Assembly (NCBI GenBank): GCA_035325905.1
Contig: DAOKYY010000067.1
Location: forward strand, 1-21,198
From: DYGX01 sp035325905
Lineage (GTDB): Bacteria; Chloroflexota; Anaerolineae; Aggregatilineales; Aggregatilineaceae
Reading direction: 5' to 3'
Length of the DNA: 21,198 nt
Below the pieces are notes generated by a model, which was not told where the DNA came from, did no database searches, and worked only from the letters and a program-made list of their open reading frames with translations. Shown here in pieces: positions 8,037 through 15,998 of the stretch (its first letter is position 1; each line of letters opens with the position of its first letter). The translations under genes and the position numbers were made by a program.

Positions 8037-8831
8037 ATGCTGTGGCTGTGCGCCTATTATGGGCTGCTGCTCGGCGGCCTAGCGACAATGCTGGTGGATG
8101 GGTTGGGCCGGGCCGCGTTCCTCGCGTATTACGCCGGGATGCCGCTTGGCGCGCTGGCCGTTTGGGGGCTGAACCGGCGGCGGCTGACGGCGCTTGGCTG
8201 GTCGGCCTATCCCGGCGTGGCGCGCGATTTAGCGCTGGGCATTACTGGCGCGGCGGCGGCGGTGGGGCTGGTGGCGGCGCTGCTCGCGGCGGCGGGATGG
8301 GCCTCGCCGGGCGACCCGCGCGCGGGGGTGGCGCGGTTTCTGGCCGTGCTGGCGGCGCAGCAGGCGCTGGTCGCAGGGTTCGAGGAGCTGGCGTTTCGCG
8401 GGGTGATCCAGGCGCTGCTCGTCGACCGGCTGGGTGTGGCGCGCGGCGTGGCGATGGCGGCGGCCCTGTTCGGGCTGTTCCATCTGCCCAACCTGATTTA
8501 CCAGGAGGTTCCCGCCAGGCTGATCCCGGTCGCGCTGTTGAATCTGACGGTGATGGGAATCGTCTTCGGGGCGGTGTTCGAGCGCGGCGGGCGGCGGCTC
8601 GCGCTGCCGTTCGCGCTGCACCTGGGCTGGAACCTGGCCGCGTACACGCTCGAAGATGGTTTCCGGCTGAGCCTGACCGGCCCTGAGGCGCTGGCGGGCC
8701 GTCCGGTGTGGTTCCCGGAGACGGGCTTGGCGAGCCTATTAGGGCTGGCGTTTGTGGCCTGGGTGGCGCGGGCGCTGGCCGCGTCGCAGCGACAGCGCCG
8801 GGGCTGGGCGCGGGACAGGCAGGGAGCGTAA
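8037..8831 (+). CDS. CPBP-family intramembrane metalloprotease (Abi/CAAX-protease-like)
   Basis: A 264-residue polytopic membrane protein with about seven hydrophobic segments. It carries all three motifs of the CPBP (Rce1-like, formerly Abi) family: EELAFR (E116, E117, R121), FGLFH (F145, H149) and HLGWN (H195, N199). In known members these residues form the active site of a membrane glutamate protease; substrates range from prenylated proteins to bacteriocin-related peptides and anti-sigma factors, and none can be named here. The chosen ATG has no clear ribosome-binding site; ATG at 8088 is a possible alternative but would remove part of the first segment. The TAA stop shares one base with the ATG of the histidine kinase (TAATG), so the pair is translationally coupled. 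Confidence 0.88.
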   Translation: MLWLCAYYGLLLGGLATMLVDGLGRAAFLAYYAGMPLGALAVWGLNRRRLTALGWSAYPGVARDLALGITGAAAAVGLVAALLAAAGWASPGDPRAGVARFLAVLAAQQALVAGFEELAFRGVIQALLVDRLGVARGVAMAAALFGLFHLPNLIYQEVPARLIPVALLNLTVMGIVFGAVFERGGRRLALPFALHLGWNLAAYTLEDGFRLSLTGPEALAGRPVWFPETGLASLLGLAFVAWVARALAASQRQRRGWARDRQGA

Positions 8832-11512
8832 TGAGCGCATGGCGCTATCGTGACGACATCTTGCGCGCGCTTCCGAACGCGCTGATGGTGCTGGACGGGG
8901 CGACGCTGCGCGTCTGCTACGCAAACCCTGCCGCCGAGCGGCTCATTGGTTCATCGGGTGAGGCGCTGGCCGGGCGCGCGCTGGTCGATTTTTGCCTGCC
9001 ATCCGAGCAGAAGCGGGTGGAGCAGGCGCTGCGCGATCTACGCACCGGCCAGTCCCTGCGGCTGCGGGAGACGCTTCGAGTTAGCGGCGACCGCGAGGTG
9101 GAAGCCGAGATCATCGTTCACGTGACGCTGCTGGAAGATGAGCCGAGCTTCCTGGTGGACCTGCGCTCGCTGGAAATCGAGCGCGAGGCCAAGAACCTGA
9201 TCCAGCCAGCGGCCACGCGTCATGAGGCGCTGTTACAGGGCGTGGCGAATGCGACCAACCGCCTGATGCAGCCGGGAAGCTATGACCGGGTGGTGCGCGA
9301 GGCGCTCGCGATAGTCGGCGAGGCGTCCGGGACTGGCTCGATCGCGGTTTACCAGGCGATCACTGCCTCCGAAGCGCAAGATTTGAGCGAACGCGAGCCG
9401 GAGATTGTGTTCGTCCGACAGCAGCGCTGGGCGCGCGCCCCCGCCAACGCGCCTCACCCGGAGGTTTTCCCGGAAGACCTGGCGGTGCGTCGGGATGGGC
9501 TGGACGAGCTGTACGCGCGCCTGGCCCGCTACGAAGTGATCTACGGCACGGCGGAGACGCTGCCCAGCCTGCGCGCCAGCCTGTTCCGCCGGGTTGCGGC
9601 GCGCTCGCTGATGATCGCGCCGATCTTCATCGACGTCAGCCTGTGGGGCTTCATCGGGCTGGACGACGTGCGCGCCGCGCGCGCGTGGCTGCCTGAGGAA
9701 GCCAGCGCGCTGCAAACGCTGGCGGCGAGCATCGGCGCGGCCAAACAGCGCGAGCAGATCGAGCTAAAGCTACGCCACGAGCGCGAGGTGGCCGATACGC
9801 TGCGCGAAGTGGGCGCGGTGCTCACCTCGACGCTGGAGCTGGACGAGATGCTGGCGCGGCTGCTGGACCAGGCGCGGCGCATCGTGCCGTTTGACTCGGC
9901 CAACGTGATGCTGGTCCGCGATGGCGTGGCGCGGATCGTGCACTGCACCGGGCACGACACGTTTGGCGTCGCGCTGGACGAGGTGCGCAAGGTCTCATTT
10001 CCGCTGGACGATTCGGCCTATATTGGGCCTATCGTGGCGCAGGGCGCGCCGCTGATCCTGCCGGATGTGCGGGAATGCTCGCGCTGGCGGAACACGCCGG
10101 GCACAGCGCACATCCGCTGCTGGCTGGGGATGCCGTTCCTCGTGCGGGGCGAGGTGGTCGGCCTGTTCGCGCTGGACTCGACCACGCCGAACTTTTACAC
10201 CGACGAGCATATTCGCATGTTAATGCCGTTCGCCCAGCAGGCCGGGATCGCCTATGAGAACGTCCGGCTGTACGAGCAGCAGCGCGCGCAGGCGGTCGAG
10301 CTGGCCGCGCGCCTGGAGCAGCTCGACGCGCTCTACGCGGCCAGCCAGTCGATCCTCTCGTCGCTGGACCTGGACGTGATCCTGCAACGCTGCGCCGAGC
10401 AGATGAACCGCCTGACGCGCTCGACCAGCACGTCCATTTGCAGCTTCGACCCCCATACCCGGTCGGGCGTGGTGCAGGCCATCTGGCCGGAGCCATCTGC
10501 GGGCGACGCGACGGTATCTTGCCGGCCCGGCGACCGCGTCGACTTCGGATCGCCGATGCTCGAAGCCGCCATCGACCGGCATAAGGTGATACGCCTTTCC
10601 GCCGCGCAAGCGCGTCGCGCGTTTCCCGACCGGCTGCCTCTCAGCGTAAAACACGAGCTGGTCGTCGTGCCGGTCTTCAGCCAGGCGCGCCCGCTCGGCG
10701 TGGCCGTGCTGCGCGACGATCCGGCGCACACCTTCACCTCGGACGACCTGCAAACCTGCCGCGTGCTGGCGAGCCAGGCGGCAATCGCCTTCGAGCAGGC
10801 CCTATTGTTCAGCGACATTCGCGAGCTGGAGCGGATCAAATCCGAAATGATCCGCCTCGCCTCGCACGACCTGCGCGGCCCGCTGACGCGGCTACAAGCC
10901 TACCACCAGCTCCTGACTTCGCAGTACGAGACGCTCTCACCCGAGGCCCGATTGAATTACTTGCGCCAGGGCGGCGAAACCGTCGCCGAGATGCAACAGA
11001 TCGTGACCAACCTGCTCTCGCTGGAGCGAATCGAAGAACAGCACCGCCTGGCGCAACCGGTCGTCTGGGCGGACGTGATCACGCGCGCGGTCGATTTAGT
11101 GCGGGCGGACCTGGCCGAGAGCCGCTGCACGCTGGAGGTTGACTGCTCCCAGCCGCTTCCGAACGGGCGCGGCGACCCGATCCGGCTGGAGCGCGCGCTC
11201 GCCAATCTGCTTTCGAACGCCATTAAATACACCCCTGCGGGCGGGCAGATTGTCGTGCGCGGAGTCTACAAGGACTATGGGGATCAACCGTGCGTGGCGG
11301 TTGAGGTCGAGGACACCGGGATAGGAATTCCGCTCGACCAGCAGGACCGTCTCTTCGAGCCGTTTTTCCGCGTCGAGGCCGATGCCGACATTCCAGGGTT
11401 GGGCCTGGGGCTGTCAGTCGTCAAAGCGGCGGTGGCCTACCACAATGGCAGCGTGTATGTGGACAGCGAGCCGGGCCAGGGCAGCCTGTTCGGCTTCCGC
11501 ATCCCGGTTTAA
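8831..11512 (+). CDS. Soluble sensor histidine kinase, PAS-GAF-GAF-GAF-HisKA-HATPase
   Basis: An 893-residue protein with no transmembrane segment. An N-terminal PAS-like domain (about 1-120; LPNALMVLDG, YANPAAERLIG) is followed by three GAF-like domains (about 135-300, 317-480, 493-657), the first quite divergent. The HisKA domain carries the phospho-accepting H679 in LASHDLRGPLTRL. The ATPase domain (about 777-893) has the N box NLLSNAIKYTP, G1 DTGIGIP, F box FEPFFR and G2 GLGLGLSVV, so it should be active. Ligands of the GAF domains are unknown; the canonical phytochrome chromophore context is not evident. AGGGAG at 8821-8826 precedes the ATG that overlaps the CPBP stop. No response regulator lies in the window. 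Its TAA stop overlaps that of the convergent moaD-like gene. Confidence 0.93.
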   Translation: MSAWRYRDDILRALPNALMVLDGATLRVCYANPAAERLIGSSGEALAGRALVDFCLPSEQKRVEQALRDLRTGQSLRLRETLRVSGDREVEAEIIVHVTLLEDEPSFLVDLRSLEIEREAKNLIQPAATRHEALLQGVANATNRLMQPGSYDRVVREALAIVGEASGTGSIAVYQAITASEAQDLSEREPEIVFVRQQRWARAPANAPHPEVFPEDLAVRRDGLDELYARLARYEVIYGTAETLPSLRASLFRRVAARSLMIAPIFIDVSLWGFIGLDDVRAARAWLPEEASALQTLAASIGAAKQREQIELKLRHEREVADTLREVGAVLTSTLELDEMLARLLDQARRIVPFDSANVMLVRDGVARIVHCTGHDTFGVALDEVRKVSFPLDDSAYIGPIVAQGAPLILPDVRECSRWRNTPGTAHIRCWLGMPFLVRGEVVGLFALDSTTPNFYTDEHIRMLMPFAQQAGIAYENVRLYEQQRAQAVELAARLEQLDALYAASQSILSSLDLDVILQRCAEQMNRLTRSTSTSICSFDPHTRSGVVQAIWPEPSAGDATVSCRPGDRVDFGSPMLEAAIDRHKVIRLSAAQARRAFPDRLPLSVKHELVVVPVFSQARPLGVAVLRDDPAHTFTSDDLQTCRVLASQAAIAFEQALLFSDIRELERIKSEMIRLASHDLRGPLTRLQAYHQLLTSQYETLSPEARLNYLRQGGETVAEMQQIVTNLLSLERIEEQHRLAQPVVWADVITRAVDLVRADLAESRCTLEVDCSQPLPNGRGDPIRLERALANLLSNAIKYTPAGGQIVVRGVYKDYGDQPCVAVEVEDTGIGIPLDQQDRLFEPFFRVEADADIPGLGLGLSVVKAAVAYHNGSVYVDSEPGQGSLFGFRIPV

Positions 11513-11754
11513 CCCCCCGCGATATATGGAAAAATCGAAATCCGGTCGCCGGGCTGGAGCACGGCCTCGGCTTCGGCGTGCGCGCCGTTGACCGCCAGGT
11601 GCCACATCGGGGTATGCTCGCGCAGCGCCGGAAGCTCGGCCAGCAGGCCATCGACCGCCGCGCCGAGCGTCGCGCCGGGCGGTAGATCGAGCGTGACCAC
11701 GTCGCGCCCGGCCGCCGCCCGCAGGCTCGCCAGCAGGCGGACCTCGATCCTCAT
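11509..11754 (-). CDS. MoaD/ThiS-family sulfur carrier protein
   Basis: An 81-residue beta-grasp (ubiquitin-like) protein ending exactly in IAGG. The C-terminal Gly-Gly is adenylated and thiocarboxylated in MoaD and ThiS so that sulfur can be passed to molybdopterin, thiazole or other acceptors. The body MRIEVRLLASLRAAAG, LPPGATLGAAVDGLL and VLQPGDRISIFPYIAGG is typical of MoaD more than ThiS. No E1-like MoeB/ThiF and no moaE is in the window, so the pathway is not settled. The start overlaps the rlmN stop by four bases (ATGA), so the two are cotranslated. Its TAA stop overlaps the stop of the histidine kinase on the other strand. Confidence 0.88.
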   Translation of the reverse strand: MRIEVRLLASLRAAAGRDVVTLDLPPGATLGAAVDGLLAELPALREHTPMWHLAVNGAHAEAEAVLQPGDRISIFPYIAGG

Positions 11755-12851
11755 ACCTCGCCCTCGCCGTCGTCAATGTCTTCTGTCAGCGCGGCCCCGC
11801 GCTGCCGCTCGCGGCGCTGCACCTCGGCCTTAAGCTGCCCGCAACCCGCCTGGATGTCGATCCCGCGCCGCACGCGGACCGTGCTCGGCACGCGGTGGCG
11901 GGTCAGAATCTGCTGGAAGGCGGCGACGCGCGCCGGGTCAGAGGGGCGGCCCGCGTACTGTTGGGTCGGGTTGAGCGGGATCAGGTTCACGTGCGCCTTT
12001 ACCCCTTCGAGCAGCTTGCCCAGCCGCTCGGCCTGCTCCGGCGTGTCGTTTTCGCCCGCGATCAGCGCCCACTCGAACGTGACGCGCCGCCCGGTCCGCG
12101 CGATGTAGTCGCGCACGGCGTCCATCAGCTCGGCCAGCGGCCAGCGCCGGTTGACCGGCAGCAGCTTGCCGCGCTCCTCATCGGTCGCGGCGTGCAGGCT
12201 GATCGCCAGCTTGACCTGCAAGCCTTCTTCGGCGAACTGGCGGATCGCCGGGACCAGGCCGACGGTGCTGACCGTGATATGCCGCTGGCCGATGTTCAGC
12301 CCGTGCGGGTCGTTGAGGCGCGCGATCGCTTCGAGCGTGGCGTCATAGTTGTGGAACGGCTCGCCCATGCCCATCAGCACGACGTTGCTCAGGCGCTCGC
12401 CCTCGGCTTCCAGCTGGCGCGCGAAGATCAGCGCCTGCTCAACGATCTCCCCGGCGGTCAGGTGCCGGGCGAAGCCCATCTGGCCGGTCGCGCAGAAGAC
12501 GCAGCCCATCGCGCAGCCGGCCTGCGTGCTGATGCAGGCGGTGCGGCGCTGGTCGTCGTACTCCATCAGGACGCTCTCGATCACCTGGCCGTCCGGCAGG
12601 CGCAGCAGGCGCTTGACGGTCTGCCCGTCGCTTGACCGCATTTCTGTGACTGGCTCCAACCGCTGGAGAGCGAACTCCTCGTCCAGACGGGCGCGCAGGT
12701 CGGTAGGCAGGCTGGTCATCGCCGCGAAGCCGGTCGCCTTGCGGACGTAGAGCCATTCCCAGAGCTGCCGCACGCGATAGCCCGGCAGCCCCCACACGCC
12801 GAGCAGCGCGCTCAGCTCGTCCAGCGAAAAATCGTAGATCGGTTTCTTCAC
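11751..12851 (-). CDS. rlmN: Dual-specificity 23S rRNA/tRNA adenine-C2 methyltransferase
   Basis: Radical SAM enzyme that methylates A2503 of 23S rRNA and A37 of a subset of tRNAs. The 366-residue protein has the cluster motif CAMGCVFC (C113, C117, C120) in the wide CxxxCxxC form of this family. The two mechanistic cysteines are present: C106 in TACISTQ, seven residues before the cluster as in E. coli, and C337 in IQAGCGQL. LMGMGEPFHNYD and the STVGLVP block also match RlmN. The absence of any Cfr-like departure favours the housekeeping enzyme. The start is GTG at 12851, preceded by GAGGA at about six bases. It lies 35 bases after the gluzincin-like gene, suggesting one transcript, and overlaps the moaD-like gene downstream. 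The acidic tail EDIDDGEGEV is unusual. Confidence 0.95.
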   Translation of the reverse strand: MKKPIYDFSLDELSALLGVWGLPGYRVRQLWEWLYVRKATGFAAMTSLPTDLRARLDEEFALQRLEPVTEMRSSDGQTVKRLLRLPDGQVIESVLMEYDDQRRTACISTQAGCAMGCVFCATGQMGFARHLTAGEIVEQALIFARQLEAEGERLSNVVLMGMGEPFHNYDATLEAIARLNDPHGLNIGQRHITVSTVGLVPAIRQFAEEGLQVKLAISLHAATDEERGKLLPVNRRWPLAELMDAVRDYIARTGRRVTFEWALIAGENDTPEQAERLGKLLEGVKAHVNLIPLNPTQQYAGRPSDPARVAAFQQILTRHRVPSTVRVRRGIDIQAGCGQLKAEVQRRERQRGAALTEDIDDGEGEV

Positions 12852-12886
12852 GCGAGGTCCTCAGTCATCGGCTGACATTCTTATCC

Positions 12887-14488
12887 TCACCGGCGCAGCA
12901 ACAGGCCGAGCGCGATCAGCAGCAGCGCCCCGCCCGAAACCAACAGGACGGCTCCCAGCGTCGCGGTGCGATCCAGCGGCGCCTCGGCGCTGGAGGGAAC
13001 CGGCGCAGCGGCGGCCACACGCGGCGTGGCGCTCGGCAGGCTGCCCGGCGGCAGCGGCGTGTTCGTTGGCGCGAGACGCTGCGTTGGCGGCGCTTGCATC
13101 ACGATCACCTGCGGCGCGACGTTGCCGAGCAGCGTCGGCGTGGGTGAGGGCGCGGGGGATGGCGTGCGGCCTGGCGTAATACCCGGCGTGCGCGTCGCGC
13201 CTGGCGTCGCGCGAGGCGCTGTCGTCGCAACTGCGATCGGCGCCAGCGCCACTGGCTGGTAAAGTGTTCGCGCCACGGCGCGCCCGGCGTCGCCGGACAC
13301 AGCCCACTGCGTCCATGTGTCCCATAGCCCCGCCGGGAGCGTCTCGTCCAGCGCGGCCAGCGCCTCGTCGAACGTCGCGCCACCGGCCAGCGCGCGGGCG
13401 ATCTCAAACGGTGTGCCGCCCCCGTAACGGTCGGCCAGGTAGCGTACCAGCACGGCGCTCTGCGCCTGCCACAGAGCGCGCTCGGCGGGGGGGGCGTCCG
13501 GCGGAAGCTCGCGCGCCAGGGCTTCGTCGGGCAGCAGCACCTCATCGCGCAGGGCGGCGCGCACCTGTTCCAGCGCCGCCAGGTCGCCGCGCGGGCGATA
13601 GAGCGCCGCCAGCCCCGCCGCGAACCACGCCGGGGCCGCCGCGTCCGCCTCGTCCCACCACGCGGCGTAGGTCTCCTGCGCCATGCGCGCCGCGAGTTGA
13701 TCGCGCAGCTCGCTGAAGCCGAGCGAGGGACGCTGCACGAACGTTATCCCCGCCGCGTCGTAGACCCGCCGGTACTGGTCCGGCCCGCAGCCGAAGACCT
13801 GCGCGTTTTCCGGCGAGCGGACGCCCGGCGCGCGCGCGCCGGTCTGCGGATCGTCCAGCGGCGGGCAAAGCGGCGCGGCGGGGTCGTAGATCGCGAACTC
13901 GAACGCTAGCTCTCGCCCGGTGCGCGCGCGCAGCGCATCCAGGACCGGCTCCAATTCGGCGCGAATGCCCGCGCCGTTCAGGCGATCGTTGTGCCAGTGC
14001 AGCGTCAGCGGCGGCTCGCCCGTGGCCTGCCAGGTGAAGCGCGGATCGACATAATCAATTGTGCCGCTGGCGGACGAGAGCGCGCCGCCGTCCGTCTCGA
14101 CCGCCCAAACATAGTCAATGGGCGTGAACGGGCGCGGGTAGGGCGGATGATCCAGCGTCCAGGTGATGATCAGCTCGGCGAAGGCGTCTTCGCCGCGCAG
14201 CACGGCGGCGCGCGCGCCCTCGATCTCGAAGGCGCGCAGCGTCTCGCCCGCCTGCGAGACAATCAGCGCGGCGCGGTTGATCGTCTCCGGCGCGATCTCG
14301 ACGCCTGCCACGAACTGGATCGCGGCCGGAAAGACCACCACCGCGCGCGTAGCGGCGATGCTGCCGCGCGCGGCCTCGCCCGGCGCGCCGTCCTGCGCTC
14401 CAGCGCGTAGCGGCGACGCGAGCAGCAGCGCGCTCGCGATCAACGCCATCGGAGCACACCAGCCCGCCGCGCGTTTGATCTTCCGCAT
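12887..14488 (-). CDS. Secreted, membrane-anchored gluzincin-like protein without metal ligands (probable pseudo-peptidase)
   Basis: A 533-residue exported protein: signal peptide about 1-31 (MALIASALLLASPLRAGAQ), then a beta-rich region (about 50-165), a peptidase-MA-like helical domain (about 170-400), a Thr/Pro-rich linker (about 420-510) and a C-terminal transmembrane helix (about 514-531) ending RR. It resembles the upstream neighbour in order of parts and local motifs: WFAAG here corresponds to WFNEG there, and a final D/E-x-W-x-W segment is shared. The HExxH position reads ARMAQ (267-271) and the third-ligand Glu is Ala (A291), so zinc binding and proteolysis are unlikely. AAGGA lies about nine bases before the ATG. 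It has its own promoter candidate and is followed by rlmN after 35 bases. Function unknown; binding or regulation of the active paralogue is a guess. Confidence 0.82.
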   Translation of the reverse strand: MRKIKRAAGWCAPMALIASALLLASPLRAGAQDGAPGEAARGSIAATRAVVVFPAAIQFVAGVEIAPETINRAALIVSQAGETLRAFEIEGARAAVLRGEDAFAELIITWTLDHPPYPRPFTPIDYVWAVETDGGALSSASGTIDYVDPRFTWQATGEPPLTLHWHNDRLNGAGIRAELEPVLDALRARTGRELAFEFAIYDPAAPLCPPLDDPQTGARAPGVRSPENAQVFGCGPDQYRRVYDAAGITFVQRPSLGFSELRDQLAARMAQETYAAWWDEADAAAPAWFAAGLAALYRPRGDLAALEQVRAALRDEVLLPDEALARELPPDAPPAERALWQAQSAVLVRYLADRYGGGTPFEIARALAGGATFDEALAALDETLPAGLWDTWTQWAVSGDAGRAVARTLYQPVALAPIAVATTAPRATPGATRTPGITPGRTPSPAPSPTPTLLGNVAPQVIVMQAPPTQRLAPTNTPLPPGSLPSATPRVAAAAPVPSSAEAPLDRTATLGAVLLVSGGALLLIALGLLLRR

Positions 14489-14521
14489 CAGCCTGTTCCT
14501 TTTCGTGCGTTCGCGCCCTGA

Positions 14522-14550
14522 ATCCTAGCACCATCTCGGCGCGCTGTCAC
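14522..14550 (-). promoter_or_regulatory. Promoter of the gluzincin-like gene
   Basis: On the minus strand GTGACA (14550-14545, five of six) and TAGGAT (14527-14522, four of six) are 17 bases apart, with an extended -10 TGC directly before the -10. The transcript would start near 14515, about 27 bases before the ATG at 14488, and may run through rlmN and the moaD-like gene. Confidence 0.6.
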
Positions 14551-14563
14551 CCGCAGAGAAGCG

Positions 14564-14593
14564 CGCGCCCCGGTGACGCTGCGCCGGGGCGCG
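14564..14593 (-). terminator. GC-rich hairpin between the two gluzincin genes
   Basis: A perfect 10-base-pair stem: CGCGCCCCGG (14564-14573) and CCGGGGCGCG (14584-14593), 10-base loop. On the minus strand it is followed by CGCTTCTCTG, so the U-run is poor. Its place between the stop of the upstream peptidase and the promoter at 14522-14550 fits a terminator or attenuator. Confidence 0.55.
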
Positions 14594-14621
14594 GGGAACA
14601 GCGCCGCAGACCGCGGGCAGG

Positions 14622-15899
14622 CTAGCGTCCGAACGGCGTGACGGTTGGGAAGGTGAACATCGTCGGCGTCGGGAAGAGCGTCGGCGCGGCTTCCGATGCG
14701 CCGAGCCAGACGCGCCAGCGCGCCTCGATGTCGCTCGCGCTGAGGCCGGTGACTTGTTCCAGCGCGACGTTGCGCGCCACTCCCCCGCGTATCAGCCGCA
14801 TGACCTCGCGGTGCGCCTCGATGCCGTAGGTGTCCGTCAGCCACAGCCAGAAGCTATAGCCGATGTCGTAGCCGTCGCGGGCGTTAACGCCCCGGATCGA
14901 GGGGCCGGAGCCGTCGAGCAAGGCGGGCAGGCGTCCGCTGGCCGCGATAGCGCGCACATGGGCCAGATAGTCGTATTGCTGGTTGGCTTCGAAAAAGGTC
15001 GCGTTGCCCTCGTTGAACCAGCTCACCGGCAGGAAGCCGACGAATTCGTCCTGGTAGATGTGCGCGATCTCATGCGGGACGGTGCCGTATGCCAGGTCGC
15101 GGTAGTCGTTGCCGCTGACGCGCTGGACGGTCGCGCCCCAGTCGGAGACGGTCGTGCCGAGCACGCGCGGGTTGACCTCGCCGATCTGCCACTCGACCCA
15201 GGCGTCGTTGTCGCCAAAGAGGATGGCGCGCGGCTTGTAGGAGAGCAGATCGCCCCACGCCGTGCGGAACAGCTCGCGTTGCTGGGCCATCGCATCGACT
15301 ACCATCGCGCCGACCTCTTCGGGCAGGCTCTCGGTGAAGACGATGATGTCGTCGCCCTCGGTGCGGGTCCACTCGCGGGTGTTATCGGCGTACTCCACGC
15401 TCACCGGCTCGGACTGAAAGCTGTTGCCCGCGGTGTCGGTCGCCTGCCAGGTGTACGTTACGCCCAGCCAGGGCGGCACCGCGTCCCCGCCGCTGGCTTC
15501 CCAGGTCGCAACCCAGCGGCCGGCGGCGGCGTCGTAGCGGGCCGGGCGGCTGCGCTGCGTGCCCGGCGCGTGCGACCACACGACGCGGGCGCGCGCCACC
15601 TCGCCCGCGCTGCTGGCGATCTGCGCGCTGAAGCGGAAGCCAGCCGGGTAGAGGCTGGTAAATTCGTCGCTCGCAAACGTCCATTGCGCGCCGGTCTCTC
15701 CGGTTCCCTCGGTCTCATTCGCGGGCGTCGGATAGGGCGTGCCGGTCGGATACGGCGTCTGGGTCGGGTAGGGGGTCTGCGTGGGCGCTGGAGCCTGGGC
15801 GAGCGCCTGGAACGCCGCGCTGCCCAACAGCGCCGCGACGAGCGCGCCAGCCAGCAGGATCAGCGCAACACGGGCAGATAAACGGGTCTTTCGCATCAT
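14622..15899 (-). CDS. Secreted gluzincin metallopeptidase (peptidase MA-like family)
   Basis: A 425-residue exported protein. A signal peptide (about 1-35, cleavage near LAQA) is followed by a Thr-Pro-Tyr repeat linker (40-59), a beta-rich immunoglobulin-like region (about 75-172) and a peptidase MA-like domain (about 180-405). The zinc motif is HEIAH (H276, E277, H280) and the third ligand is E297 in WFNEGNA, so the enzyme should be active. The substrate is unknown. The chain ends in a short Thr-Pro stretch and has no C-terminal membrane helix. ATG at 15899 and at 15896 are both possible; GGAG lies five or eight bases before them. A longer frame to 15977 is not signal-like. It lies 99 bases after the HAD gene and no strong promoter is seen there, so cotranscription is possible. 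Confidence 0.88.
   Translation of the reverse strand: MMRKTRLSARVALILLAGALVAALLGSAAFQALAQAPAPTQTPYPTQTPYPTGTPYPTPANETEGTGETGAQWTFASDEFTSLYPAGFRFSAQIASSAGEVARARVVWSHAPGTQRSRPARYDAAAGRWVATWEASGGDAVPPWLGVTYTWQATDTAGNSFQSEPVSVEYADNTREWTRTEGDDIIVFTESLPEEVGAMVVDAMAQQRELFRTAWGDLLSYKPRAILFGDNDAWVEWQIGEVNPRVLGTTVSDWGATVQRVSGNDYRDLAYGTVPHEIAHIYQDEFVGFLPVSWFNEGNATFFEANQQYDYLAHVRAIAASGRLPALLDGSGPSIRGVNARDGYDIGYSFWLWLTDTYGIEAHREVMRLIRGGVARNVALEQVTGLSASDIEARWRVWLGASEAAPTLFPTPTMFTFPTVTPFGR
15729..15782 (-). repeat. Three tandem copies of an 18-base unit coding T-(Q/G)-T-P-Y-P
   Basis: Codes residues 40-57 of the secreted peptidase: TQTPYP, TQTPYP, TGTPYP. The protein repeat is exact apart from Q to G in the third copy, while codon choice differs between copies. 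It sits just after the signal peptide and is probably an extended, surface-exposed spacer. Confidence 0.9.
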
Positions 15900-15998
15900 G
15901 GCTGCTCCAATCCTCAGGCAATCATGTTCAGCGTATTCGCTCCAAAAGCAGAAGCAGTCTGTACTTGGCGGCAACATCTCGCTGGCCGCCGGGCGCTG

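Noticed and set aside
14754..15881. Plus-strand open frame of 375 codons
   Set aside because: It is antisense to the secreted peptidase, which has a signal peptide and a complete zinc motif.
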